DNA of 64,000 bases from NCBI GenBank assembly GCA_934489015.1, contig CAKSSN010000003.1, positions 62,001 to 126,000 on the forward strand, in the 5' to 3' direction. The stretch comes from an uncultured Clostridia bacterium. Its GTDB lineage: Bacteria; Bacillota; Clostridia; UBA1381. The position numbers were made by a program, and so were the translations under genes. Shown here piece after piece: positions 1-7,675 of this stretch (position 1 is the first letter of the stretch; each line of letters starts with the position of its first letter). The notes beneath the pieces were generated by a model, which did not search any database, was not told the DNA's origin, and saw nothing but the letters and a program-made list of their open reading frames with translations.

Positions 1-1
1 G

Positions 2-604
2 AAGCAGGAGGTTGCTCAGGTGCAGCAGACAGCTGTTCAAACGGAAAAACCGATTGCGTCGGTGCAAAATAATGCTGCTCCGACAGAAAACGTACAGGTA
101 TCCGATAACAGCGGAGATATGCCAAAGGGTGTTCCGTCATATATGGATCCGAGAAAGCATGTTGTTCTTGCTTCAAGCGTGGAAAAGGATTTCGAGGTTT
201 CGGGAGTTTCGCTTGAAGATATTCCTGTTAAGAAAAGAGATTTGCAGGCTGAATTTGCGCTTCTCGAAAGCAATTCAAATTCAAAAACGGGAAGCATTAT
301 AGCTACTCCGGCAACGCTTGCGTCGCTTGACAGCATAGGCGTTGCAGAGCTTGAAGACAGCCGCAGTAAAACAGATAAATATGAGGACGGCAGAGGCTCG
401 CTGTTTATCTCGTCAAAGGATAAGGAAGCCGTTGCCGCGCTTATAGAAAAATATGCTTCAAATGAAAGCGATCAGTATTATTACTTTACCGGTGATAATT
501 TTAAGAGCTTTACCGATGAATTAAAAGAAAATGGAATTTCGTATCAAAAGCGCCTTATTTCACAGGACGGAAGTAATGTTGCGTTTCAGGTAGTTTTTTC
601 ATAA
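2..604 (+). CDS. hypothetical protein, 5' end outside window
   Basis: The reading frame is open from base 2 and ends at 604, so only the last 200 or so residues are present. A GTG at 20 is in frame, but the sequence before it also reads as Gln/Val/Ala-rich protein, so I treat the gene as truncated by the window edge. The first 40 residues are a low-complexity Gln/Thr/Ala/Pro linker. After that comes a compact mixed domain with no cysteine motif and no membrane segment. I do not recognise the family; the arrangement (linker plus small C-terminal domain) would fit the outer part of an anti-sigma or membrane-anchored protein, which is only a guess. A strong terminator follows directly. Confidence 0.6.
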   Translation, partial: KQEVAQVQQTAVQTEKPIASVQNNAAPTENVQVSDNSGDMPKGVPSYMDPRKHVVLASSVEKDFEVSGVSLEDIPVKKRDLQAEFALLESNSNSKTGSIIATPATLASLDSIGVAELEDSRSKTDKYEDGRGSLFISSKDKEAVAALIEKYASNESDQYYYFTGDNFKSFTDELKENGISYQKRLISQDGSNVAFQVVFS

Positions 605-607
605 TAT

Positions 608-639
608 AAAAATCAGGGTAGTATTTGCCCTGATTTTTT
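608..639 (+). terminator. rho-independent terminator
   Basis: An 11-bp perfect stem (AAAAATCAGGG pairing with CCCTGATTTTT) with a 9-nt loop is followed by a T run, starting 4 bases after the stop codon of the first gene. Confidence 0.85.
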
Positions 640-726
640 AATGCGGCAGAGGTCTGAAAAGGTACGATTTATGCGGCTCAAATAAGCTGCATAATGATTG
701 CCCTTCAAGTGTGCTTTTGTTGCTTT

Positions 727-1830
727 TCAAGCGTGTTTATCCTTGCTGCTGTTTAATTCTTTTCTTTTATTTCTGCGCACGCGGTTAATGTGTCTTTCAA
801 AGTCTCCGTTATTCAGTAATTCCGTCAGCACATACTGTTCAAATGTCGGAACGGTGCATGAATAAAAGCCGAGCTTTTCATGAAAAGGCTCTGCAAGTTT
901 TTTCGGAAGAACCATATATCCGACACGCATTGATGATGAAATGGTTTTTGAAAATGTGTTCATGTATATTACATTGTCATTGTCCGAAAGCTTGAAGAGC
1001 GTTTCCAACGGCTGCGATGATACCGAAAATTCGGAGCCGTAATCGGATTCTATAATAAAGCGGCCGCACTTTTGAGCCCATCTTATATATTCGTATCGTT
1101 TTGATGCCGAAGCGGTTACACCGCTCGGAAAGCTTTGATACGGTGTGGTGTGTAAAATATTTGCTTTTGACATTGATAACGATTTGCTGTCAATTCCGTC
1201 CTTTGATAAAGGCAATAATTCGTATTTTACTCCGGCTGTACGATAAATCAGTTCGATTTTTTCATAAGACGGACTTTCGATCGCAAAAATCTTATCCTTA
1301 CCGAATAAATCAACAATAAGGGTGTATAGGTATTCCGCTCCCGAACCGATTACAATTTGCTCGGCAGCTACATTCATTGCGCGGTTACGCATAAGATACT
1401 GCTTTATTGCGTTTCGCAGCTCCAAGCAGCCCGTGTTCGGGGATTTATCTAAAATCACATCATAATAATCGGCAAGAACCTTTCTCATTGTTTTGCTTAA
1501 AATGGAAATTGAAAAATCCGGATAAGACGATGTTGTAATTTCGTGATTTATCGGAGCGGCAGGTGCCGGATTTGAAGAAGCAAAGCCGTCTGTCTGCTTG
1601 AATATTACAAAATAACCGCTGCGTTCGCGCGCGTCCGCATACCCTTCATCACATAAAAGAGAATATGCGTGCTCTACGGTTATCGTGCTTACGCCGAGCT
1701 CGTCTGCGAGCAATCTTTTTGAAGGCAGCTTGCTGTTATATGGAAAAACTCCGGCAATGATGCTATCCCGTATATGCTTATATATCTGTAAATAAAGAGG
1801 CTGATTTGTTTCCTTAGTTATATAATTCAT
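727..1830 (-). CDS. MocR/PdxR-type GntR regulator with aminotransferase-like domain
   Basis: Transcription factor of the MocR subfamily: an N-terminal GntR winged helix (about residues 5-75, with 'LPSKRLLADELGVS') joined to a fold-type I aminotransferase domain that binds PLP. The PLP pocket is visible: 'SDYGSEF' carries the Asp-Tyr pair and 'NTFSKTISSS' the Schiff-base Lys. The open frame reaches back to a TTG at 1875, but that codon lies at the predicted transcription start. The ATG at 1830 (MNYITKE) leaves a leader of about 45 nt with a GGAG upstream, so I prefer it (367 aa). The gene is divergent from an ECF S-component and their promoters overlap, which suggests it controls that transporter. 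Members of this family often regulate vitamin B6 genes; that substrate is inference. Confidence 0.88.
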   Translation of the reverse strand: MNYITKETNQPLYLQIYKHIRDSIIAGVFPYNSKLPSKRLLADELGVSTITVEHAYSLLCDEGYADARERSGYFVIFKQTDGFASSNPAPAAPINHEITTSSYPDFSISILSKTMRKVLADYYDVILDKSPNTGCLELRNAIKQYLMRNRAMNVAAEQIVIGSGAEYLYTLIVDLFGKDKIFAIESPSYEKIELIYRTAGVKYELLPLSKDGIDSKSLSMSKANILHTTPYQSFPSGVTASASKRYEYIRWAQKCGRFIIESDYGSEFSVSSQPLETLFKLSDNDNVIYMNTFSKTISSSMRVGYMVLPKKLAEPFHEKLGFYSCTVPTFEQYVLTELLNNGDFERHINRVRRNKRKELNSSKDKHA

Positions 1831-1861
1831 CTGGTTATATTTTTTTCTCCGTTTCTGACTA

Positions 1862-1890
1862 TTGTGTATTACCAATTATAATTATATAAT
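1862..1890 (+). promoter_or_regulatory. promoter of the ECF S-component gene
   Basis: TTGTGT (1862-1867), 17-nt spacer, TATAAT (1885-1890), then AAGGAGG before the ATG at 1923. The element overlaps the divergent MocR promoter, so a single bound regulator could control both. Confidence 0.7.
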
Positions 1891-1909
1891 ATTATTATTC
1901 AAATGTCAA
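1881..1909 (-). promoter_or_regulatory. promoter of the MocR-type gene
   Basis: On the minus strand TTGACA (1904-1909) and TATAAT (1881-1886) are separated by 17 nt. Its -10 overlaps the -10 of the opposing promoter for the ECF S-component. Confidence 0.75.
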
Positions 1910-1922
1910 GGAGGAAATTGAT

Positions 1923-2438
1923 ATGGAAAAAAGGAAAACAGTTTTATGGTTATGTATTACAGCTATGTTCATGGCGCTTAATGTGGCTATGAGCTCGTTC
2001 GGAGTTCCTGTTCCGGGCGGACATCTTTATATGAATGATATTGTTATATGCACGGCTGCAATTTTGTTAGACCCGTTAGCAGCATTTATTGTAGGCGGGG
2101 TCGGAGCCTTTTTGGGTGATTTGTTCTTTTATCCGACGCCGATGTTCGTTTCTTTGGTTACTCACGGCTTGCAGGCAGTTGTTATTTCTGTTTTTTCGCA
2201 CAACGTACTTAAAAAACACCCTGTGCTTGCTTCGGGAATAGGCGTTACGATCGGCGCTGTAATTATGGTTGTCGGCTACTCGCTCGGCAGAGCTTATATT
2301 TACAGCACACCCGAATATGCTGTTTTAAAGCTGCCTTATCAGATTTTGCAGGCGGTTGTCGGTGCTGTTTTGGGTATGGTATTATGCTGGAAGTGCGGAA
2401 TAAATAAGCTGTATAACAGGCAAATCTCAAAGCAATAA
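1923..2438 (+). CDS. ECF transporter substrate-binding S-component
   Basis: A 171-residue, almost wholly hydrophobic protein with five to six predicted membrane segments and the Gly-rich motifs typical of the ECF-ribofla_trS-like family of S-components (for example 'VGGVGAFLGDLFFYP'). Such proteins capture a vitamin or precursor and rely on a shared EcfT/EcfA/EcfA' energising module, which is not in this window. The start is well fixed by AAGGAGGAAATTGAT before the ATG. The divergent MocR/PdxR-type regulator makes a vitamin B6 vitamer the most likely substrate, by analogy with PdxR-controlled S-components; nothing in the protein itself proves this. A second S-component of the same family lies at 61401-61895. 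Confidence 0.82.
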   Translation: MEKRKTVLWLCITAMFMALNVAMSSFGVPVPGGHLYMNDIVICTAAILLDPLAAFIVGGVGAFLGDLFFYPTPMFVSLVTHGLQAVVISVFSHNVLKKHPVLASGIGVTIGAVIMVVGYSLGRAYIYSTPEYAVLKLPYQILQAVVGAVLGMVLCWKCGINKLYNRQISKQ

Positions 2439-2513
2439 TGGTAACATACAGATAAAAGGATATGTATATTTTCCGGGCTTTTTTGCATATTCTTTTCTTT
2501 AACAAAATCTGCG

Positions 2514-2559
2514 CAAAAAAACAATCGAGGCATAAATTTACGCCTCGATTGTTTTTTTT
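2514..2559. terminator. bidirectional terminator between ECF gene and htpG
   Basis: An 11-bp stem (ACAATCGAGGC with GCCTCGATTGT) has an A run on its left and a T run on its right, so it can stop transcription from both convergent genes. Confidence 0.88.
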
Positions 2560-2564
2560 ACTGT

Positions 2565-4421
2565 TTATTTCATATCCGCAAGTTTTTGCATTATCATATT
2601 GCTTCTTTCGATAAATTTAGTCATCTGCTCAGCCGGAAGCGGTTTGTTGCAGAGCATTGCAAGATCGTAAATATTATCGCAAACCATACGTGCGTCATCA
2701 TCTGACAATTCCGGAAGCTTTTTAATAAGCGCGTTTGACGAATTTAGAACAAGTGTATATTCATCCTTAAACATTCCTGCCATTGCCGCCATCTGCTGAC
2801 CGTATGCCTTGTACATTTCCTGCATTCTTCTGCTTTCCTCACCGAGAAGCATGACAGCGGGTATGGAACTGTTTTTAAGAGCTTTAACCTCGATTTTAGT
2901 GCCCTCCGGAACAGAAGCTTTCATAATTTCCGAGAGCTTGTTTACGTCCTCATCACTTTGACTGTCTGCGCTGTCTGCAAGGTCGGAGGCGTTCGAGTCA
3001 ACACGCTTGAATTTAACGCCCTCGTTCTTCATTTCCTCAAATGACATAAACTGCGTGTCCATCATTGTCGAAAGCTCAAGAACCTTTATTCCCTGCTCGT
3101 TGAAAAGCTTTATATATTGTGACTGCTGATTTTTATCGGAGGTGTAGTATACGTCTTTGTTTTCCTTATCGCCGATATAGTCATTAAGCGTTACATATTC
3201 TCCGTCGGTTGTTTTGTATATGATAATATCCTTAACCTTTTCGTAGAATTTTTCATCTCTCATGCAGCCGTATTTGATAAAGATATTAATATCATCCCAG
3301 TATTTATTGAAGCTTTCGCGCTCTTTCTTAAATATTCCCAAAAGCTTGTCCGCAACCTTTTTCGTAATATGAGCCTGAATTTTCTTAACATATCCGTCAT
3401 TTTGCAAAAAGCTTCTCGAAACGTTAAGCGGAAGATCCGGACAGTCAATTACGCCCTTAAGAAGCATTAAAAACTCCGGTATAACCTCTTTTACGTTATC
3501 GGCAACAAATACCTGATTGTTAAAGAGCTTAATCTGACCCTCATTTACCGTAAATTCATGGTTAATTTTCGGGAAATACAAAATTCCCTTAAGCCTGAAC
3601 GGGAAGTCGACGTTAAGATGAACCCAGAAAAGCGGCTCATTAAAGTCCATGAATACCTTTGTGTAAAATTGCTTGTATTCCTCATCGGTGCAGTCGGACG
3701 GCTTTTTCATCCAAAGCGGGTTTGTATCGTTTACCGGCTTCGGCTCTTCGGGCGTTTTATCGTCTTTTTCGTCCTTTTTCTCTTCGTTATCCTTTCCTAC
3801 GGTATTTAAATATACCTCAACCGGCAGAAAAGCACAGTATTTATTAAGTATTGAGCGGATTGCATATTCCGACTTAAACTCTTTTCCGTCCTCTCCCAGA
3901 TAAAGCGTTATATCCGTTCCTCTCGTTGCTCTCTCGCCGTCGCCGAGCTCATATTCAAGTCCTCCGTCACAAACCCATTTAGCCGCCTTTGCGCCTTTTT
4001 GATATGAAAGAGAATCTATTTCAACTTTGTCCGCAACCATAAACGCCGAATAAAATCCCAGTCCGAAATGACCTATTATCTGATCCGGATTTTTTTCATC
4101 CTTGTATTTTTCAAGAAAATCATTTGCGCCGGAAAAAGCTATCTGCGTAATATATTTGTCTATTTCCTCAGCCGTCATTCCTATGCCGTTATCGGATATT
4201 TTAAGAGTACCTGCGTTTTCGTCGAGGGTAACATCTATTCTGTAATTTTCGTTGCCTGCGGCGTCGGCCTCGCCTATTCCTACAAGTTTCTTCATTTTTG
4301 TAACAGCGTCACAGCCGTTTGACACAAGCTCTCTGAGGAAAATATCCTTGTCCGAGTAAAGCCATTTTTTTATAATCGGAAATATGTTTTCCGAATTAAC
4401 CGATATATTTCCTTTAGTCAT
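2565..4421 (-). CDS. htpG: HSP90 family molecular chaperone HtpG
   Basis: Cytosolic ATP-dependent chaperone, 618 aa, the normal length for bacterial HtpG. The N-terminal GHKL ATPase shows the expected motifs: the 'ELVSNGCDA' helix (Glu and Asn contacting Mg-ATP), 'DNGIGM' and 'GHFGLGFYSAF'. The middle domain carries 'RSFLQND', and the C-terminal dimerisation domain follows. An acidic Lys/Glu/Asp linker at about residues 210-235 separates the first two domains. The start has GGAGG 8 nt upstream. The promoter region contains a perfect CIRCE element with one promoter on each side of it, so HrcA control is expected. This is notable because htpG in Bacillus subtilis is not in the HrcA regulon. Confidence 0.97.
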   Translation of the reverse strand: MTKGNISVNSENIFPIIKKWLYSDKDIFLRELVSNGCDAVTKMKKLVGIGEADAAGNENYRIDVTLDENAGTLKISDNGIGMTAEEIDKYITQIAFSGANDFLEKYKDEKNPDQIIGHFGLGFYSAFMVADKVEIDSLSYQKGAKAAKWVCDGGLEYELGDGERATRGTDITLYLGEDGKEFKSEYAIRSILNKYCAFLPVEVYLNTVGKDNEEKKDEKDDKTPEEPKPVNDTNPLWMKKPSDCTDEEYKQFYTKVFMDFNEPLFWVHLNVDFPFRLKGILYFPKINHEFTVNEGQIKLFNNQVFVADNVKEVIPEFLMLLKGVIDCPDLPLNVSRSFLQNDGYVKKIQAHITKKVADKLLGIFKKERESFNKYWDDINIFIKYGCMRDEKFYEKVKDIIIYKTTDGEYVTLNDYIGDKENKDVYYTSDKNQQSQYIKLFNEQGIKVLELSTMMDTQFMSFEEMKNEGVKFKRVDSNASDLADSADSQSDEDVNKLSEIMKASVPEGTKIEVKALKNSSIPAVMLLGEESRRMQEMYKAYGQQMAAMAGMFKDEYTLVLNSSNALIKKLPELSDDDARMVCDNIYDLAMLCNKPLPAEQMTKFIERSNMIMQKLADMK

Positions 4422-4460
4422 TATAATTCCTCCAGTTAAAAAGTTTTTATATCATTTTAT

Positions 4461-4489
4461 ATTTTAGTCCCTTATACACAATTTGTCAA
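4461..4489 (-). promoter_or_regulatory. htpG proximal promoter
   Basis: TTGACA (4484-4489), 17 nt, TAAAAT (4461-4466) on the minus strand. It lies downstream of the CIRCE element, so it may escape or only partly feel repression. Confidence 0.7.
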
Positions 4490-4496
4490 GGCTTTA

Positions 4497-4523
4497 TTAG
4501 CACTCTTAACTAATGAGTGCTAA
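4497..4523. promoter_or_regulatory. CIRCE element (HrcA operator)
   Basis: TTAGCACTC, a 9-nt spacer and GAGTGCTAA match the CIRCE consensus at every position. It begins right after the -10 of the distal htpG promoter, the usual place for HrcA repression. Confidence 0.95.
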
Positions 4524-4551
4524 TTTTAACACATTGTTTACAAATTAACAA
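4523..4551 (-). promoter_or_regulatory. htpG distal, CIRCE-controlled promoter
   Basis: TTGTTA (4546-4551), 17 nt, TAAAAT (4523-4528) on the minus strand, with the CIRCE operator overlapping the start-site region. Confidence 0.65.
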
Positions 4552-4555
4552 GAAA

Positions 4556-4586
4556 AAAGCGGCCGCCCGATAGTCAGGCAGCCGTT
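4556..4586 (-). terminator. terminator of the esterase gene
   Basis: On the minus strand a GC-rich stem (CGGCTGCC with GGGCGGCCG, one G-T pair) is followed by TTTTTT just after the esterase stop codon. Confidence 0.75.
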
Positions 4587-4590
4587 TTAT

Positions 4591-5382
4591 TTAGTTTATA
4601 AATCCTATATATTCAAACCATTCCTTAAGCCTTTTTGCCCATGTGGCAACGTGCGGCACGTCTTCGGCAAGACCGAGCCCGTGATTTCCGTGCGGCAGAA
4701 TATGTATCTCCGCTTCAACATTCATCTTGCGCAGGCGCTTTGCGTAATCGAGCGAATTTATGACGTTTACACAATCGTCATCAAATGTATGCCAAATAAA
4801 AGCGCGCGGCGTTTTTTCGTCCGCAATAAGATCGGGCGACAAACTCTGCTGAAGATCGGCATAGTTTTCTCCGAGAAGATTTTTTCCTGAGCCAATATGT
4901 GCAATTCCGTCACCGGAAAGCTTTATTACCGGATAGCATAAAATTTGACCGTCAGGCAGAAAATCCTCATTGTCAACCTCGTCCGCACCCTCAAATTCCA
5001 CAGGCTTTTTATATGTGCTTGTCAGTGCGGCAAGATGACCGCCTGCCGAAGAGCCCATAATAAATATTTTGCTCTTGTCAAGTCCGTATTTTGCCGCATT
5101 GTGTCTTACAAAGCGCATCGCACGCCTTGCGTCGAGAAGCGGCAGCGGAAACATATGCGGATAAACTCTGTATTCGCATACAAACGCCGTAATTCCCAAG
5201 CTGTTTAAATACTCCGCGTAGCCTTCGCCCTCGTGCGGAGCACGTATTGCATAGCCTCCGCCCGGCAATATCACTACAGCGCCGTCGGATTTTTTATTTT
5301 CCGGAATATACACCTTTATAACAGGTGTTTCCTCACATTTGCCCGGTGTGTTTTCCCAAAGCTTTAATTCTTCCTTTTTCAA
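4591..5382 (-). CDS. alpha/beta hydrolase, acetyl-xylan-esterase-like
   Basis: A 263-residue serine hydrolase of the BD-FAE/esterase-lipase type. 'PGGGYA' (residues 40-45) forms the oxyanion hole, 'GSSAGG' (110-115) gives nucleophile Ser112, and the C-terminal 'DDDCVNV' and 'HGNHGLG' supply the likely acid and His. There is no signal peptide, so it would act in the cytoplasm, probably deacetylating imported xylo- or other oligosaccharides; the exact substrate cannot be read from sequence. The start codon is TTG, supported by AGGAGG 9 nt upstream with no ATG nearby. The gene is a single unit between its own terminator and the DUF4363 gene. Confidence 0.85.
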   Translation of the reverse strand: MKKEELKLWENTPGKCEETPVIKVYIPENKKSDGAVVILPGGGYAIRAPHEGEGYAEYLNSLGITAFVCEYRVYPHMFPLPLLDARRAMRFVRHNAAKYGLDKSKIFIMGSSAGGHLAALTSTYKKPVEFEGADEVDNEDFLPDGQILCYPVIKLSGDGIAHIGSGKNLLGENYADLQQSLSPDLIADEKTPRAFIWHTFDDDCVNVINSLDYAKRLRKMNVEAEIHILPHGNHGLGLAEDVPHVATWAKRLKEWFEYIGFIN

Positions 5383-5446
5383 AATATATACCTCCTATCA
5401 TGCAATAAGAAGAGTATATCACATCAGGCAAAAAAAGTCAATGTTT

Positions 5447-5827
5447 TTAAAGAATATTTTCAAGTCTTATTTTATAATTTTTCGGCATATGACGAAGCAG
5501 AATTTCCATTTCCGCGCATTTGGCGAGCGCGTCGGAGCGCTCAGATGCTTTTACATATTCAAAAAGCTCTCCGAGATTAACCTCAAGCTGCATTATTTCC
5601 GAGTGATCGCCCGTTGCCCAGAGCATAACGCTGTGACTTTCCAAATGCTCTCTTGCGCCCTTTATTGTAAGAGCGGCATTTTCGTAATCTTCGCCCTGAA
5701 CATAAGAATATATTTCTTTGTTTTTTTCGAGCATTTCCTCCGACAGCCTGTCCATTTTAGCAGTATATATAAAGCTCCCGACAATAATAGCCGCAGTTAT
5801 CAGTATCGCCGCAAAAAAGCTTCTCAT
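5447..5827 (-). CDS. DUF4363 family protein
   Basis: A 126-residue protein with one N-terminal membrane helix (about residues 4-22) followed by a helical extracytoplasmic domain rich in Glu and Leu. Small proteins of this kind commonly sit after a DUF421 gene in Clostridia, and here the ATG overlaps the TGA of the DUF421 gene by 4 nt, implying translational coupling and a shared complex. The molecular function is unknown. The family assignment is from recollection of this pairing. Confidence 0.75.
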   Translation of the reverse strand: MRSFFAAILITAAIIVGSFIYTAKMDRLSEEMLEKNKEIYSYVQGEDYENAALTIKGAREHLESHSVMLWATGDHSEIMQLEVNLGELFEYVKASERSDALAKCAEMEILLRHMPKNYKIRLENIL

Positions 5828-6480
5828 TTGCCGCTTCCCCCTTTTTTCTTAAGCTGTATATAAGCGTGTCCCTCCGCGTCAACGGAGGCAAGAAAAACGT
5901 CCTTTACGCTTTTTATGTTCATTTTTTTCAGTATTTTTTCAATATCTCCTACTGTTTTTTCCGCTCTTTTTATCTCGCCCTTATTATATGAGCCGTCCGA
6001 AATAACAACAAAGGGAATACCCTGCTTTTCCTCATTGCTTGATTTCGGAATAACGCTCAGCTTTCCGTTTGTTTCAAGAACAGCCGCCTCAACATCCGCA
6101 ATATTGCAGCAGCCGCAAAGCCGCAGTTCTTCCATAAGGTCGCTTATGTTAAATCTAAGCCGTGCAAGCTCCTTTTCGTTTACCGCTCCTTTGTATATCA
6201 CAATGCTCGGCTCGCCCGACAAAAAACGCCTGAACCATTTGAATTTCAGGCTGAAAAAAGACATAAAAACCTCCGCCACTATCAATGTTAAAACAGGAAT
6301 TATTCCCGACAGAAGCGGTATGTCAATCGCCTGCATGGGAACAGAGGCAAGATCGGAAATCATGATTGCAACAACAAGCTCCGACGGCTGAAGCTCTCCG
6401 ATTTGCCTTTTTCCCATTATGCGAAGCGAAATAATTACTATTAAATATAAAATAAGCGTGCGTATAACAATTATCAGCAA
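5824..6480 (-). CDS. DUF421 (YetF-like) membrane protein
   Basis: A 218-residue protein with three N-terminal hydrophobic helices ('LIIVIRTLILYLIVII' first) and a cytoplasmic mixed domain of about 130 residues, matching the DUF421/YetF architecture. YetF-type proteins have been linked to sporulation and membrane stress in Bacilli, but the biochemical role is not established. A Cys-Gly-Cys-Cys cluster near residue 122 ('RLCGCCNIAD') is unusual. TTG is the start, with GGAGGT 9-10 nt upstream. It forms an operon with the DUF4363 gene. Confidence 0.82.
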   Translation of the reverse strand: MLIIVIRTLILYLIVIISLRIMGKRQIGELQPSELVVAIMISDLASVPMQAIDIPLLSGIIPVLTLIVAEVFMSFFSLKFKWFRRFLSGEPSIVIYKGAVNEKELARLRFNISDLMEELRLCGCCNIADVEAAVLETNGKLSVIPKSSNEEKQGIPFVVISDGSYNKGEIKRAEKTVGDIEKILKKMNIKSVKDVFLASVDAEGHAYIQLKKKGGSGK

Positions 6481-6510
6481 TTTTTTGTACCTCCGCTTTT
6501 ATTGCTGATA

Positions 6511-7449
6511 TTATTTTCTTTCAAAATCGGTAAAATAATTCGTTGAATTGAGTTTTTTTATTTCTTTTTTTAATTTGTCAAGTTGCTGCTTTATTTCCTC
6601 AAGCTCGCGTTCAACATCACCTTTTGGCGATGAATATGGGCTTGTAACGGACCCATAGCAGCGGTAAACATTATTTTTCTGCGCAAATTCGATAATGCAC
6701 GGCTCTCTTTCGCTGCCGATATAGCGCATCGGCGCCGACCAGGTTTCGCAGTCGGATGAGACGGAGTATTTCACCTTTCCGCCCGAAAGCCATTGCAGAA
6801 TATATTTTCCGCCCTGAAAGAATAATACTGGCTTTTCCGCAAATCTGTCCGATATAACGGATTTGCTGTCGACAAATACGCTGCCGTCGTCCGTATATGT
6901 CATATGAAGCTCTCCGCACGCCTCAACGCAGCACGGGTCATCGGCGCAGTCGCATATTTTTATATGCTCGCGCGGTTTCCCGCGCGTCATGTCAACATAT
7001 CCGAAGCCGTCCTTTGCACTTGTAAAATAAGCTCTGCCGCCTCCAGTGCAGTAGCCCGTATGCTCTTTTGAAAGCTGAGAAACGGCATACGGCTTTTCGG
7101 ATGAGCCGAGCATACAGTGAAATAAAAATGTATTGTTTTCAAAATCCGTTTTGTAAAACAAATCAAGAAAGCCGTTTATTGAGGTAAGTGTAAAATCATA
7201 CGGCCTGACATCCGCTTTGCCGGAAATAACGGTAAAGGGCTGTCTTCCGCTCTGGCTGTAAATTATGTTGTTTTCCTTGTCGGCGCAGATTATATGAGTA
7301 GTGTCGTCGCGGTAAAGTCCGAAGCCCTCGCAGCCGCCCTTTACAATAAGCTCCGCTTCGCATCTTCCTCCGCTGACAGCCTTAAAAATGCCGATATTAC
7401 GGCGGCTGTAATATCTTGCGTTTTCGTCCGGAACGATATAATATTTCAT
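6511..7449 (-). CDS. hypothetical beta-propeller-like protein with C-terminal coiled coil
   Basis: A 312-residue cytoplasmic-looking protein with no signal peptide. Residues 1-265 consist of short repeated beta-rich units with aromatic and Gly/Asp turns, resembling blades of a sialidase or WD-type propeller. Residues 275-300 form a charged heptad coiled coil ('LEEIKQQLDKLKKEIKKL'). I do not recognise the family. It lies 30 bp upstream of the DUF421 pair on the same strand and may share its transcript. Confidence 0.7.
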   Translation of the reverse strand: MKYYIVPDENARYYSRRNIGIFKAVSGGRCEAELIVKGGCEGFGLYRDDTTHIICADKENNIIYSQSGRQPFTVISGKADVRPYDFTLTSINGFLDLFYKTDFENNTFLFHCMLGSSEKPYAVSQLSKEHTGYCTGGGRAYFTSAKDGFGYVDMTRGKPREHIKICDCADDPCCVEACGELHMTYTDDGSVFVDSKSVISDRFAEKPVLFFQGGKYILQWLSGGKVKYSVSSDCETWSAPMRYIGSEREPCIIEFAQKNNVYRCYGSVTSPYSSPKGDVERELEEIKQQLDKLKKEIKKLNSTNYFTDFERK

Positions 7450-7590
7450 GCCTTTTTACCCCTTATTAAAATCATTAATTCAGCATATGAAAAAGGCGTT
7501 TTAAATATTCCGAACAACAGGTAATTTAACTAAAACATCAAAGAAATTTCAGTAATAATAAACAAAAAAATTTTAATTTCAATTATGGGG

Positions 7591-7619
7591 TTGACTTTAA
7601 AAATAAGTTGGTATATAAT
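7591..7619 (+). promoter_or_regulatory. promoter of the ABC exporter gene
   Basis: TTGACT (7591-7596), 17 nt, TATAAT (7614-7619). The leader runs about 50 nt to the ATG at 7676. Confidence 0.8.
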
Positions 7620-7675
7620 GTTCAAGCCTTGAAAAAAACGGCTAAATTTTTCTTAATATATCGGGGGTAATCGGT

